Shown: positions 1 through 6,880 of the stretch, one piece after another
How positions within the stretch are numbered: position 1 is the stretch's first letter
How the letters are laid out: every line of letters starts with the position of its first letter
DNA from: JAHEJA01 sp965656445
GTDB lineage: Bacteria > Pseudomonadota > Alphaproteobacteria > Rhodobacterales > Rhodobacteraceae
Direction of reading: 5' to 3'
Assembly: GCA_965656445.1 (NCBI GenBank)
Contig: CBFHKO010000016.1
Location: 1 to 46,228, forward strand
Length of the DNA stretch: 46,228 nucleotides
The notes under the pieces: model-generated
Told to the model about the DNA's origin: nothing
Database searches by the model: none
Seen by the model: the letters and a program-made list of their open reading frames with translations, nothing else
Made by a program: the position numbers and the translations under genes

Positions 1-483
1 TATATTGTCGCGAAATTTCTGCTTTTGGATATCATTGCCGATTTCTGGCAACGCATACAAATTGTCCGTTGGAATGTCAAAAAAGCCTTGAATTTGGCCT
101 GCATGCAAATCCATTGTCAGAACTCTATCTGCTCCTGCCTGAGTTATCATGTTCGCAACTAACTTCGCAGTGATTGGTGTTCTTGGAGACGATTTGCGAT
201 CCTGTCGTGCGTAGCCAAAATAAGGTATAACAGCTGTGATGCGCCCGGAAGAAGATCTACGCAGTGCGTCAATAAGCACCAATAACTCCATCAGGTTGTC
301 ATTGGCTGGATATGACGTAGATTGAATAACATATACGTCATCCCCGCGCACGTTTTCCTGTATTTCAACAAAGACCTCTTCATCAGCGAACCGGCGCACA
401 TTGCACTGGGCAAGAGGGACCTTCATATGCGCTGCAATCGCTTCGGCAAGCGCACTATTACTGTTTCCACAGATCAATTTCAT
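1..483 (-). CDS. prs: ribose-phosphate pyrophosphokinase (PRPP synthase), N-terminal part
   Basis: Class I PRPP synthase makes phosphoribosyl pyrophosphate from ribose 5-phosphate and ATP in the cytoplasm, feeding nucleotide, histidine and NAD synthesis. Reading leftward from the ATG at 483 the frame stays open for 161 codons to the window edge, so the C-terminal half is missing. The family landmarks are very clear: MKLICGNSN at the start, RFADEEVFVEI, the STSYPANDNLMELL stretch, PYFGYARQDRK (ATP/flexible loop region), and LDLHAGQIQGFF-like sequence (here MDLHAGQIQGFFD) followed by PTDNLYA. The gene lies 52 bases downstream of a phosphoribosyltransferase that would use its product, in the same direction, so co-transcription is likely. 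Identification is secure; only the C-terminus is unseen. Confidence 0.96.
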   Translation of the reverse strand, partial: MKLICGNSNSALAEAIAAHMKVPLAQCNVRRFADEEVFVEIQENVRGDDVYVIQSTSYPANDNLMELLVLIDALRRSSSGRITAVIPYFGYARQDRKSSPRTPITAKLVANMITQAGADRVLTMDLHAGQIQGFFDIPTDNLYALPEIGNDIQKQKFRDNI

Positions 484-535
484 CTGTCGACCCTCTCTCA
501 AATGAACGTTTTAGAAATTGTCGCTGAAGCGTTAC

Positions 536-1156
536 CTAAACCGGGAAAGCCATTTCAGGTTTGTAAGTCTTAAAGCTTTCAAGATATTGTGCGTTTGCTT
601 GGCGCTGCCATTCTGTGCCCGGCTGAATTGCCGTGACAACTTTGTATCGGTCTCGGTAGGATTTTGTATTTTCATTCTCTTCCATAACAATCGCCACCAT
701 GCCCGCAACCGTACCTTTTTGTTGTTCAACCAGCTGTACGGCACCGTGCATCGTACCGCCGGTTTCGACCCACTGGTCCACCAGCAATACCCGTGTTCCC
801 GGAGCAAAGGCAGGCAGGCGCATCTCCATCGATTGGGTTTGGCCTGAATAATTTGTCATGGAAGCACTGTCTGTATCCACACAGAGCTTACCTGATTTGC
901 GTATAGGCAAAAAGCCCTTTCCAATACGCGCCGCGATTCCCGCCGCTAAAACGAAGCCCATTGCATCAAGACCCGCAACAACATCAATGTCGTCCTTATT
1001 GAGATCGGCCACTAGATCATCCAGTAAATCATGATACGCTTTGCCATTGATATAGATCGAGGTCGGGTCAAGCCATGCAAACTTATCACCTTTGGTGTTT
1101 GGTGCCATTAGCGAGAAATACCAACGATCGTCTCTAGGTCCCTTGTCTTGTGCCAT
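536..1156 (-). CDS. adenine phosphoribosyltransferase-like protein
   Basis: This 206-residue protein belongs to the type I phosphoribosyltransferase family, which joins a nucleobase to PRPP. The PRPP-binding loop is visible near residue 125 as RVLLVDQWVETGGT. In most family members two acidic residues are adjacent at this point (VDD); here the second is Gln, a variant seen in an APRT-like subgroup. GLDAMGFVLAAGIAARIGKGFLPIRKSGKL upstream is typical of the APRT hood and flexible-loop region, given here only by its key features (Gly-rich turn, RKxGKL). A GGGAGA ribosome site sits six bases before the ATG. The start is 12 bases after the BtpA-like gene stop, and prs follows. The exact base used (adenine, xanthine or another purine) cannot be told from sequence. 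Confidence 0.85.
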   Translation of the reverse strand: MAQDKGPRDDRWYFSLMAPNTKGDKFAWLDPTSIYINGKAYHDLLDDLVADLNKDDIDVVAGLDAMGFVLAAGIAARIGKGFLPIRKSGKLCVDTDSASMTNYSGQTQSMEMRLPAFAPGTRVLLVDQWVETGGTMHGAVQLVEQQKGTVAGMVAIVMEENENTKSYRDRYKVVTAIQPGTEWQRQANAQYLESFKTYKPEMAFPV

Positions 1157-1168
1157 ACTGTTTCTCCC

Positions 1169-1906
1169 TTATGTCTGTGTAAGATCCATGAGCCTCTTCA
1201 GTCGCTCAGGATCGATATTGTAGAAATCGCTGTTATGATTAATGCCAGTAGCCACCATGAAAAGATCAACCGCATCGGTATACTCCTCCGCGTTTTCAGG
1301 TGTGATTCCAGATGCAAGGCCTAGCGCAGTATGGCCGCAGTTTTCACGGAACGTGCTGATCTTGCTCACATCGGCTGCATGACCAGTTGCCACGCCAGAC
1401 GTTACTACGACGTCCATGTAGTTTGTCGCTATACGCGCACTTTTCCCATACTGAGCTGGATCAACGTCCCGCTGCTTTTTAAACGCAGTGCCGCCAATAT
1501 AGAGTCCGGTCCAACCGCTAGACGCACGAACCGATGCTATTTCATCTGCTTCGGGTTGATCATCTACCGCACGTCGTTCATCAATGCGTGCATCATCGGC
1601 CCAGTAACCATCGACCTTGCAACCGTTTGCTTGTAGCTCTCCCAAGATGGGGAAGGCGAATTTTCCGGTAACCGCGAGGAAATTGACACCAAGCCAAATG
1701 TCTGGGAACGCTTGCCGCATCTCTTTAATTATTGGAACCAACTTCTCCTTCTCAAAGTCATGGTTGATCAAAAAAACACCAGGACAACCACCAGCTATTG
1801 CAGAATTGATATTTCGCCAAGCCTGCTTGCTTTCAAGGACGTGGATTACCGGAAGGATAACTGGGCCAGAAGCACCAAACTTTTTTTTAAACTTTTCTCG
1901 ATCCAT
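1169..1906 (-). CDS. BtpA/SgcQ-family TIM-barrel protein
   Basis: The 245-residue product matches the BtpA/SgcQ family, predicted TIM-barrel proteins named after a cyanobacterial protein needed for photosystem I accumulation and after the E. coli sgc sugar locus. Visible hallmarks are the N-terminal PVIHVLES strand, GVFLINHDF, WLGVNFLA, a TGLYIGGTAFKKQ stretch and the C-terminal phosphate-binding-like ALGLASGITPEN. No biochemical role is firmly established for the family. It is the first gene of a leftward group with an APRT-like gene and prs, which suggests a job in nucleoside or ribose-phosphate salvage rather than photosystem assembly, but this is inference. The ribosome site is weak. The A/T-rich stretch upstream (1907-2190) should hold the promoter. 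Confidence 0.8.
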   Translation of the reverse strand: MDREKFKKKFGASGPVILPVIHVLESKQAWRNINSAIAGGCPGVFLINHDFEKEKLVPIIKEMRQAFPDIWLGVNFLAVTGKFAFPILGELQANGCKVDGYWADDARIDERRAVDDQPEADEIASVRASSGWTGLYIGGTAFKKQRDVDPAQYGKSARIATNYMDVVVTSGVATGHAADVSKISTFRENCGHTALGLASGITPENAEEYTDAVDLFMVATGINHNSDFYNIDPERLKRLMDLTQT

Positions 1907-2191
1907 TTCAAATCACAAAATTAGTTGTTGGAAGAGAGGCTATCATTGAACTTTAAATTACAAAAATTTATTGTTTTTATTGCGCCATTAAAATCATAAA
2001 TGATTAAGTCATATCTAGGGGAGGAGCCGTAGTCGTTTCAACCAATTGATGTCAAACACCATTATTCATGTAATACGAATTGTCATGACATCTTAGAGAG
2101 GTTTCGACCTTTCATCTTTTCAACTAACGAAGAGTTATGTATTCTCACCTGCCCGCATGAGCAGCCTCATCTTACTGGGCCATGTTAATTG
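1907..2191. other. AT-rich intergenic region at island edge
   Basis: No convincing coding frame is visible. The stretch next to the BtpA-like gene is strongly A/T-rich and is the likely promoter region for the leftward btpA-like/apt/prs group. Base composition and gene content change from here to about 6.7 kb, marking the left edge of the decayed island. I found no tRNA or obvious attachment repeat in it. Confidence 0.4.
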
Positions 2192-2281
2192 TTAGTGCAT
2201 GATTGGCCTCTGATCCAGTGGTATTATGGTTTCAGGAGCTGGCGGGCGATAGCCCAACGCACTGTGTGGTCTCTTTGTGTG
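2192..2281 (-). pseudogene. IS3-type transposase C-terminal tail (remnant)
   Basis: Reading leftward, a 29-residue frame begins after an in-frame TAG at 2282-2284 and contains KRPHSALGYRPPAPETIIP. This is the very characteristic C-terminal end of IS3-family (OrfB, rve integrase domain) transposases, where the motif normally follows a long catalytic core. The core is absent upstream, so only the last part of an insertion sequence survives. It marks past transposition at the island edge. No intact terminal inverted repeats were recognised. Confidence 0.7.
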
Positions 2282-2284
2282 CTA

Positions 2285-2512
2285 GATGCTCTTGTACCAT
2301 TTGCGACCACAAATCAGCTTCGCGGCGCAGTTCTGTTTGCTCGTGTGTGTATGCTATAAACTGATCCTGCAGCCATCAGTGCTTCGTCCGAATGTATTCC
2401 GAATATGCAGCAGCCCAAATCATGTCTCGATCGTGCTTTAATCCGACACGCTTGATATCCGAAACGGTACTTTCTAATTTACCTCTGGCAAACAATCACA
2501 ACGTTTCATGTG
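2285..2512 (-). pseudogene. degenerate coding remnant, unknown
   Basis: A leftward frame through this stretch reads like protein but is broken by a stop at about 2382. It includes RGKLESTVSDIKRVGLKHDR, then the stop, then QTELRREADLWSQMVQEHL, and runs into the sequence coding the IS3 tail in another frame. The amino acid composition looks like a real soluble, charged protein and no start codon is present. I do not recognise the family. It is best read as the remains of an island gene, joined to an insertion-sequence end. Confidence 0.3.
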
Positions 2513-2515
2513 GCT

Positions 2516-2776
2516 TTACACACGGCTGTCGGCTTCTAAAAAGGAAAACCAGGCCGTTAGGAGTTTAGCCCTATGATCTAACAAATCAGTTCTGTAGTAG
2601 GAGTGCTCAACTTTGCTACTAAATTTGTGTGCGAGTTGTAGTTCTGCAGCCTCTCGAGATTGTCCAGTTTCAGCAACCGAATCCCTGAATGTAGACCTTA
2701 ACCCATGTGGCACAGCAGGTCTTTGATTGTCGCGATCCAGAAACCCAAGATCATCTGCCTTGTGCATGCGCTTCAT
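2516..2776 (-). pseudogene. P4-type tyrosine integrase, C-terminal fragment
   Basis: The 86-residue frame carries the C-terminal catalytic box of P4-like phage/island integrases. HGLRSTFRD supplies the His-X-X-Arg pair, LAHKFSSKVEHSYYRTD supplies the second basic position and the tyrosine nucleophile, and LLTAWFSFL is the usual end. Homology seems to extend about nine codons further upstream (to about 2803: STLSAVMKRM) before a stop. The remaining roughly 300 residues are missing. An N-terminal integrase fragment lies on the other strand at 6277. Whether both come from one rearranged gene or two elements cannot be decided here. Confidence 0.8.
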
Positions 2777-2984
2777 TACAGCAGATAATGTACTGGAGTG
2801 TTATTTCGTAAAGTTTTAGTGAAGGCAATGAAACAACACTCACACTAAATTGCGCCTGAATAAATTACAAGAGATCGACTTCCATGTAAATTCTCCGAGT
2901 GCGTCAGAGACGTGGTAAAGTATGAAAATGATTGAAACAATGCGGTATTTCGCTAACGTGATGTTGCAAAACAGGGAGAAACAA

Positions 2985-3437
2985 ATGAACAAAGTTATTA
3001 AATCAGTTTTATCAATGACGGTTGGCGTCTTTATGAGTGCCTCAGCCATGGCTGGACAAGCTAATGATGGTATAAACAGGCTCGCTTTGCAGGTAAGTGA
3101 CAATGATCCTGCAACACTTAATAAGGTGTTGAATGTTGCTGGAAATTTTGCTCGCATGCAAAGTGAAAAAGGTAACTTATTTGAAATTGAAATTGTTGCG
3201 TTCAATGCAGGGCTGCACATGCTTCGTGAAGATACTTCACCAGTTCTTGAAAGAGTTAGAAGCTTTTCAGCGAGTATCCCTGATTTACGTTTTAGCGCAT
3301 GCCAAAATACGATTAACGGTATGACTAAAAAAGAAGGAAAAGCTCCTGATATTATTGATACAGCCGTTGTTGTTCCCGGCGGGGTTGGACGTCTTATGAA
3401 GCTTGATGACAACGGTTATTTTGTGATCAGACCGTAA
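2985..3437 (+). CDS. secreted DsrE-family-like protein
   Basis: The 150-residue product begins with a clear Sec signal peptide (basic MNKVIK, hydrophobic core, then ASAMAG, cleavage near residue 23). The mature part looks like the DsrE/YchN fold: an alternating beta/alpha pattern, RLALQVSDNDP, FEIEIVAFNAG, LHMLRED, and a conserved-type cysteine in RFSACQNTI (Cys106), the position used for sulfur transfer or ligand binding in DsrE relatives. Exported DsrE-like proteins of this type are common but mostly uncharacterised. The start at 2985 is chosen over an in-frame upstream ATG (2922) because it has a GGGAG site seven bases ahead and a proper signal peptide. Codon use is more A/T-rich than in core genes here, consistent with acquisition. 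Confidence 0.7.
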   Translation: MNKVIKSVLSMTVGVFMSASAMAGQANDGINRLALQVSDNDPATLNKVLNVAGNFARMQSEKGNLFEIEIVAFNAGLHMLREDTSPVLERVRSFSASIPDLRFSACQNTINGMTKKEGKAPDIIDTAVVVPGGVGRLMKLDDNGYFVIRP

Positions 3438-3452
3438 GCGTATTTTTTATGT

Positions 3453-3490
3453 CTGCTCAAGTGGCAGGTGACTTTCAGCCACTTGAGCAG
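3453..3490. repeat. 13-bp perfect inverted repeat
   Basis: CTGCTCAAGTGGC and its exact reverse complement are separated by 12 bases, 15 bases after the DsrE-like stop codon and before the end of the convergent polymerase-like gene. Neither side is followed by a T-run in the correct orientation, so it is not a standard intrinsic terminator. It could act as an mRNA 3' hairpin or be the remnant of a mobile element end. Confidence 0.55.
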
Positions 3491-3534
3491 AAGATAAGTC
3501 AAAAATCTATTTGGCAATTATGCTTTAGCGTTAG

Positions 3535-4677
3535 TCATGTTGCGCCATCATTTTTGTTAAGGTTATGGCAGCCGGGCGCATGGCGTGGAATTATGTCAAC
3601 TGAGGGAAGGGGAGGATTAAGTGCCCTTTTCCTATCCAGGTAGCCTTTGCATGTATTGTTATCCTTAGTAACGACGTATGGCAGTAGGGGCCGACATTCA
3701 CCTGTGTTAAAATCAGAAAGTTTTATCGACAAAATATCCAATTCAATGCTTACTCCCAGTATTTTCTGACTTGCTCGTTTCATCGCTCGTTGTAACTCTT
3801 TTGATTCTTTAAATGCCACAATAAAGCTGTCATGAATGCAAAGGACTGGGATATTTTTGTCTGTTAATTGTTCAATTATTATCTCCGCTATCCGACTATC
3901 GAGATACATAAGTTCAAGACCTTTACCAGTACCCAGGAAGGGCTCCAACGTGGGATTTTTATCAATGAACGCTTCAAGTAGTTGCGATAGTTCGTTATTT
4001 TTCAATTTCTTCAAAGGGTCTCCGTGTGCCTGTTTTTTGCGAAATGCTAAAAAGGCGGATTCGCGAGAATTAGCATTAATTGCCATCAATACGAGTTGCT
4101 TCACGGCCTTACGTTGATCGAAACCAATTTTATTCGGAAATACTGATTTCTTCAGCGTATAAGGATCATTCTGAGCGTCCAACGGTTTTCTTATATTTAC
4201 ATCGGGAGTGATAGCTAACATTTCTGCTGGACTCAAAACTTTCTTAGCCTTCTTTTCCTTTATTTTAGTTAGGTTTGGCCTTGGCTTTTCATTAACCTTC
4301 GCCTGTAACAACGAAACGTGCATGGCAGTAAAATCAATTTCAATTACTGGCTCGCCATTTATAATAATGTCTGATCGGAGCTCTTTGTTCATCTGCTGCC
4401 ACCAGCCGCCATAGAACCGGCCTCCTCGTTCCCAACTCCCGTTGTTAAACACGCGTCTCACGAAATGATTTTGACCTGTGATATAGTGACGGACGATTTT
4501 ATCTTTTTCACCTTTTTGTTCCTCAACTCTCTCAAAGTAGGGTTCCTCTAGAGAACAAACGTCCAAATAAGTTTTGTTGAGTAATTCATTATATTTGGTC
4601 AATACTCTACGCATCCGTTCCGTTTCAGGAGTATCTTCATATTCTAATGCTGGCTTTTTCTTGTGTGATTTCATCAA
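3535..4677 (-). CDS. polymerase-palm-like protein of unknown function
   Basis: This 380-residue protein has three blocks that resemble, in order, the palm motifs of single-subunit (family A DNA polymerase / T7-type) polymerases. They are a motif-A-like EIDFTAMHVSLL with Asp115, a helix around residues 186-210 (FDQRKAVKQLVLMAINANSR) comparable to the fingers helix of motif B, and a motif-C-like VLCIHDSFIV with His-Asp at 282-283. Before them is a conserved-looking NGSWERGGRFYGGWWQ (79-94). There is no exonuclease domain, and the protein is much shorter than a polymerase. I recall similar uncharacterised proteins in alphaproteobacterial accessory DNA. Its start overlaps the preceding small gene by 41 bases, implying translational coupling. 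Codon use is AT-rich. Possible roles include island replication, primer synthesis or defence; none is shown. Confidence 0.6.
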   Translation of the reverse strand: MMKSHKKKPALEYEDTPETERMRRVLTKYNELLNKTYLDVCSLEEPYFERVEEQKGEKDKIVRHYITGQNHFVRRVFNNGSWERGGRFYGGWWQQMNKELRSDIIINGEPVIEIDFTAMHVSLLQAKVNEKPRPNLTKIKEKKAKKVLSPAEMLAITPDVNIRKPLDAQNDPYTLKKSVFPNKIGFDQRKAVKQLVLMAINANSRESAFLAFRKKQAHGDPLKKLKNNELSQLLEAFIDKNPTLEPFLGTGKGLELMYLDSRIAEIIIEQLTDKNIPVLCIHDSFIVAFKESKELQRAMKRASQKILGVSIELDILSIKLSDFNTGECRPLLPYVVTKDNNTCKGYLDRKRALNPPLPSVDIIPRHAPGCHNLNKNDGAT

Positions 4678-4948
4678 TACTCTCGAACAGCACTATCCAG
4701 AACTTATCATCTTGTTCTTTCCACTGCTCACCAAAATAGTACTCATTGATTGCCGTTTCTATCGCTTTGATATGCGATAACGCCTCATCCAAAGTGACTT
4801 GCAGATCAGACGAATTCTTAAATTCGCCATAGAAACAATAGTCTTGCTTATAGAAGAACTCTAAGACGTTTATTCTGTCCTGAAGGTAAGTTTCGGCATA
4901 CTGGCTGATTTCTGTGTTAGTGTGTTCACTGTGTTCGTTGTTGGTCAT
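4637..4948 (-). CDS. small acidic protein of unknown function
   Basis: The 103-residue frame has a good AGGAAA ribosome site before its ATG at 4948 and overlaps the start of the polymerase-like gene by 41 bases, so the two are probably co-translated. The product is acidic and rich in Glu, Asp and aromatic residues (NVLEFFYKQDYCFYGEF, then a predicted amphipathic helix LDEALSHIKAIETAINEYYFG). It has no signal peptide or membrane segment and no recognised domain. As the upstream partner of the polymerase-palm protein it could be an accessory subunit or regulator; this is context only. Confidence 0.5.
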   Translation of the reverse strand: MTNNEHSEHTNTEISQYAETYLQDRINVLEFFYKQDYCFYGEFKNSSDLQVTLDEALSHIKAIETAINEYYFGEQWKEQDDKFWIVLFESIDEITQEKASIRI

Positions 4949-5112
4949 TTTTCATTTCCTGTTTATCTATTTTTTGAGTGTACAGCACCATGCCATACAC
5001 CACTATATATCATTGTTTTTAAGAGGTATTTTCGGCTGTTGAGCTGCAGAAATCCTAGCAACTAGCTTACTGCAGACTTAATAGTGCCGACTAACTGATG
5101 AGGTACTCATTT

Positions 5113-5493
5113 TTATCGCAATACCGTTCTTTGACGTGACTTTTGAAACATCTCTTCAATAGCACAGAGATCTTCAAATAGTGGCTCAGCTGATGAATGC
5201 TTATCCTTTGGTGGATAAAGATCATGCGGAAAGACACTTGGCATATAGGTAACAAGACCATGCCTCTGTGCATGATGATCTGTTTTAAAGATGTAATTGA
5301 TATAGTTTGAGAATGGCGTGGAAAACCTGAATACTGGCCTGTTGTTGTTTTCAAATGGCTTGATCCAAATCGTGTCCCAACGACATACTCCATCACTATC
5401 AATCAAGGACGACTTAACTTCACGTATGTCAGAAATAGCAGATTTTACTACTATCTTCGTCGGGGAAGTGTTCAAACCATAATTGATCAACAA
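5113..5493 (-). CDS. hypothetical protein, possibly frame-broken
   Basis: This 126-residue frame starts with TTG and lacks a convincing ribosome site. The product is soluble, with CRWDTIWIKPFENNNRP and YMPSVFPHDLYPP as distinctive stretches, and shows no known domain. An overlapping leftward frame just upstream (5429-5597) looks equally protein-like, so the locus may be one gene broken by a small indel rather than a genuine TTG-started gene. Nothing in the neighbourhood gives its role. It lies inside the AT-rich island. Confidence 0.35.
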   Translation of the reverse strand: MLINYGLNTSPTKIVVKSAISDIREVKSSLIDSDGVCRWDTIWIKPFENNNRPVFRFSTPFSNYINYIFKTDHHAQRHGLVTYMPSVFPHDLYPPKDKHSSAEPLFEDLCAIEEMFQKSRQRTVLR

Positions 5494-5597
5494 GTTGTCC
5501 TAATACCAGTGTATCAGACCACACATTGATATCAAAACGTCTAGAGTGGTTGATATCACTCGAAGTTGAAAGATAATTCCTAATGAGACATCACCTC
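5429..5597 (-). pseudogene. coding remnant upstream of and overlapping the 5113-5493 frame
   Basis: In this leftward frame the sequence RRFDINVWSDTLVLGQLVDQ and then LWFEHFPDED reads as real protein and ends at a TGA at 5429-5431, inside the next frame. It opens after a stop and has no ATG. It resembles the N-terminal part of proteins I have seen beside polymerase-like genes in Rhodobacteraceae accessory DNA, but that link is recollection and weak. It is likely the 5' part of a gene disrupted by a frameshift. Confidence 0.3.
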
Positions 5598-5987
5598 TAA
5601 AAGCTGTAACACACTAATATATAACGTATTTATCACACTACAGGAACGAAGTATACCATTACCAGTACCTATTCAATTTTACTTAAAATGCAGATCGGTC
5701 ACTCAGATTTGATCTGTGCAAAACACAAGCCCTACAAGCCACTCCTAGAGCCCCTTAGTGCAACTAATATAACACATATGAGCCGCAGTAAACTCGTACA
5801 GGCTCTCAGGCAGCCACACAGTGCAGGTAACGTCTGTAGCTTGGATGACTAGCAAACAAACCGTAAGGCCGCTCACGCCCCCCTTTATCAGCACAGCAAA
5901 GCTTTACAGAGATCTGATGGTACACCTTATAGAAATACCTAGCCAAGGCCATAGGCTTCTAAATTACAATGCACTAACAAAAACGAT
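5598..5987. other. long non-coding stretch inside island
   Basis: No reading frame here looks coding on either strand, and I see no tRNA cloverleaf. The stretch is A/T-rich with many stop codons. It lies between the broken hypothetical gene and the integrase-associated repeats and probably represents decayed island DNA. Confidence 0.4.
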
Positions 5988-6007
5988 GTAGACCATATCG
6001 TAGACCA
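5988..6007. repeat. tandem GTAGACCA sites, possible integrase arm sites
   Basis: The octamer GTAGACCA occurs twice with a 12-base period (5988-5995 and 6000-6007). Paired short direct repeats of this kind are commonly found just upstream of P4-type integrase genes as arm-type binding sites. An integrase start follows 270 bases to the right. The assignment is by pattern only. Confidence 0.35.
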
Positions 6008-6228
6008 AAATATGCCTGTTGCAGGAACTAGATTGAAGCTTTATCCTTTGTTTTGTGGGGTTAATGCTTATCAATGGTGCCTACTGGCAGAGCCAACACC
6101 CGTGTGGGGGCACCACTTTATAGTTTCAATAAATCCCATGACATCCGAAATATACCTTGTCAAAAAGGGCTCGACGCTTGCCGTTGTCCATTGTCGTCTT
6201 TTGTGATGTAGGGGTATTTTGTCCAAAT

Positions 6229-6283
6229 GGGGCATTTTAGGGGGCATTAATTATTAGGTGTAATTAATGCCCCCAAATGCCCC
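6229..6283. repeat. large hairpin / GGGGGCATT repeats at integrase start
   Basis: GGGGGCATTAATTA (6240-6253) and its exact complement (6261-6274) flank a seven-base loop. An outer arm GGGGCATTT (6229-6237) pairs with AAATGCCCC (6275-6283) after a two-base bulge. The right arm includes the integrase ATG at 6277. The GGGGCATTTTA unit recurs at 6718-6728, beyond the integrase fragment. Repeated GGGGGCA-type units are typical of the region before P4-like integrases, so this is probably an integrase-binding and autoregulatory region, possibly near the attachment site. Confidence 0.5.
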
Positions 6284-6599
6284 TGACAGATGTTGCGATA
6301 AAGAATCTTAAAACCAAAAGTAAATCTTATAAAAGGCGGACTTTGAAGGGCTATATATTGAGGTAATGAAAACAGTTTCAAAGCTCTGGAGGTTAAAGTA
6401 TCGCTATCTCGGAGTAGAGAAGAGGTTATCTTGCGGTAAGTATCCAGAGGTTTCACTTCAGCAAGCTCGAAAGCTGCGGGATGAAGCTAAGTTTGTACTG
6501 GCCTCTAGTGCCGACCTTGGGGAAGTGAAGCAAAATGCGAATGTACGTCTTTCTCTTGCAAAACCTTTAAGGCATCTGCATAGCTGTAAAGTTTTCTAG
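6277..6599 (+). pseudogene. P4-type integrase, N-terminal fragment (frameshifted)
   Basis: From the ATG at 6277 the first frame reads MPLTDVAIKNLKTKSKSYKR and stops at 6364 after 29 residues. The continuation is in the frame starting at 6366, with SKLWRLKYRYLGVEKRLSCG and GKYPEVSLQQARKLRDEAK. Together these are the N-terminal arm-binding domain of P4-like integrases, separated by an apparent one-base deletion. Recognisable homology ends near 6540 and the core-binding and catalytic domains are absent. It marks the right edge of the island. Confidence 0.8.
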
Positions 6600-6603
6600 C
6601 CAT
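6505..6603 (-). pseudogene. 5' end of an unknown gene, truncated at the integrase junction
   Basis: A leftward 32-residue frame starts at 6603 with an excellent GGAGG site eight bases before the ATG. It reads MARKLYSYADALKVLQEKDV before running into the integrase fragment and stopping at 6505. The strong ribosome site and protein-like start suggest the beginning of a real gene whose remainder was lost when it was joined to the integrase fragment near 6540. The family is not identified. Confidence 0.35.
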
Positions 6604-6880
6604 TATCTGAACCTCCTATATTTAGAAAATAAAGGCACAGATTTAGGGTGCTAAGACAATCGTTCTCAATAAATTTTAGACAGTTAAATCAGCAAGATAA
6701 AGACATGGGATAGAGTGGGGGCATTTTACGACCAGTATGGGCTTTGCAAGGCGCGGACGCATTATTGAAATGTGTGAGCTATTGGCCTTATCCTTTGAAA
6801 TCGGTAGGGGCCGTTTGCTTGAAATGTCGCCAAAGGGGCTTACAACTCAATCATCGAGTGCAAGGCGAGGGCAGCAAGAG

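Noticed and set aside
5598..6276. tRNA gene as island attachment site
   Set aside because: No cloverleaf or GTTCRA-type T-loop with matching arms was found in this stretch or near the left island edge.
6737..6880. N-terminal extension of the aldo/keto reductase
   Set aside because: The extension has no similarity to the family and lacks a ribosome site; it follows directly on the island repeat region.
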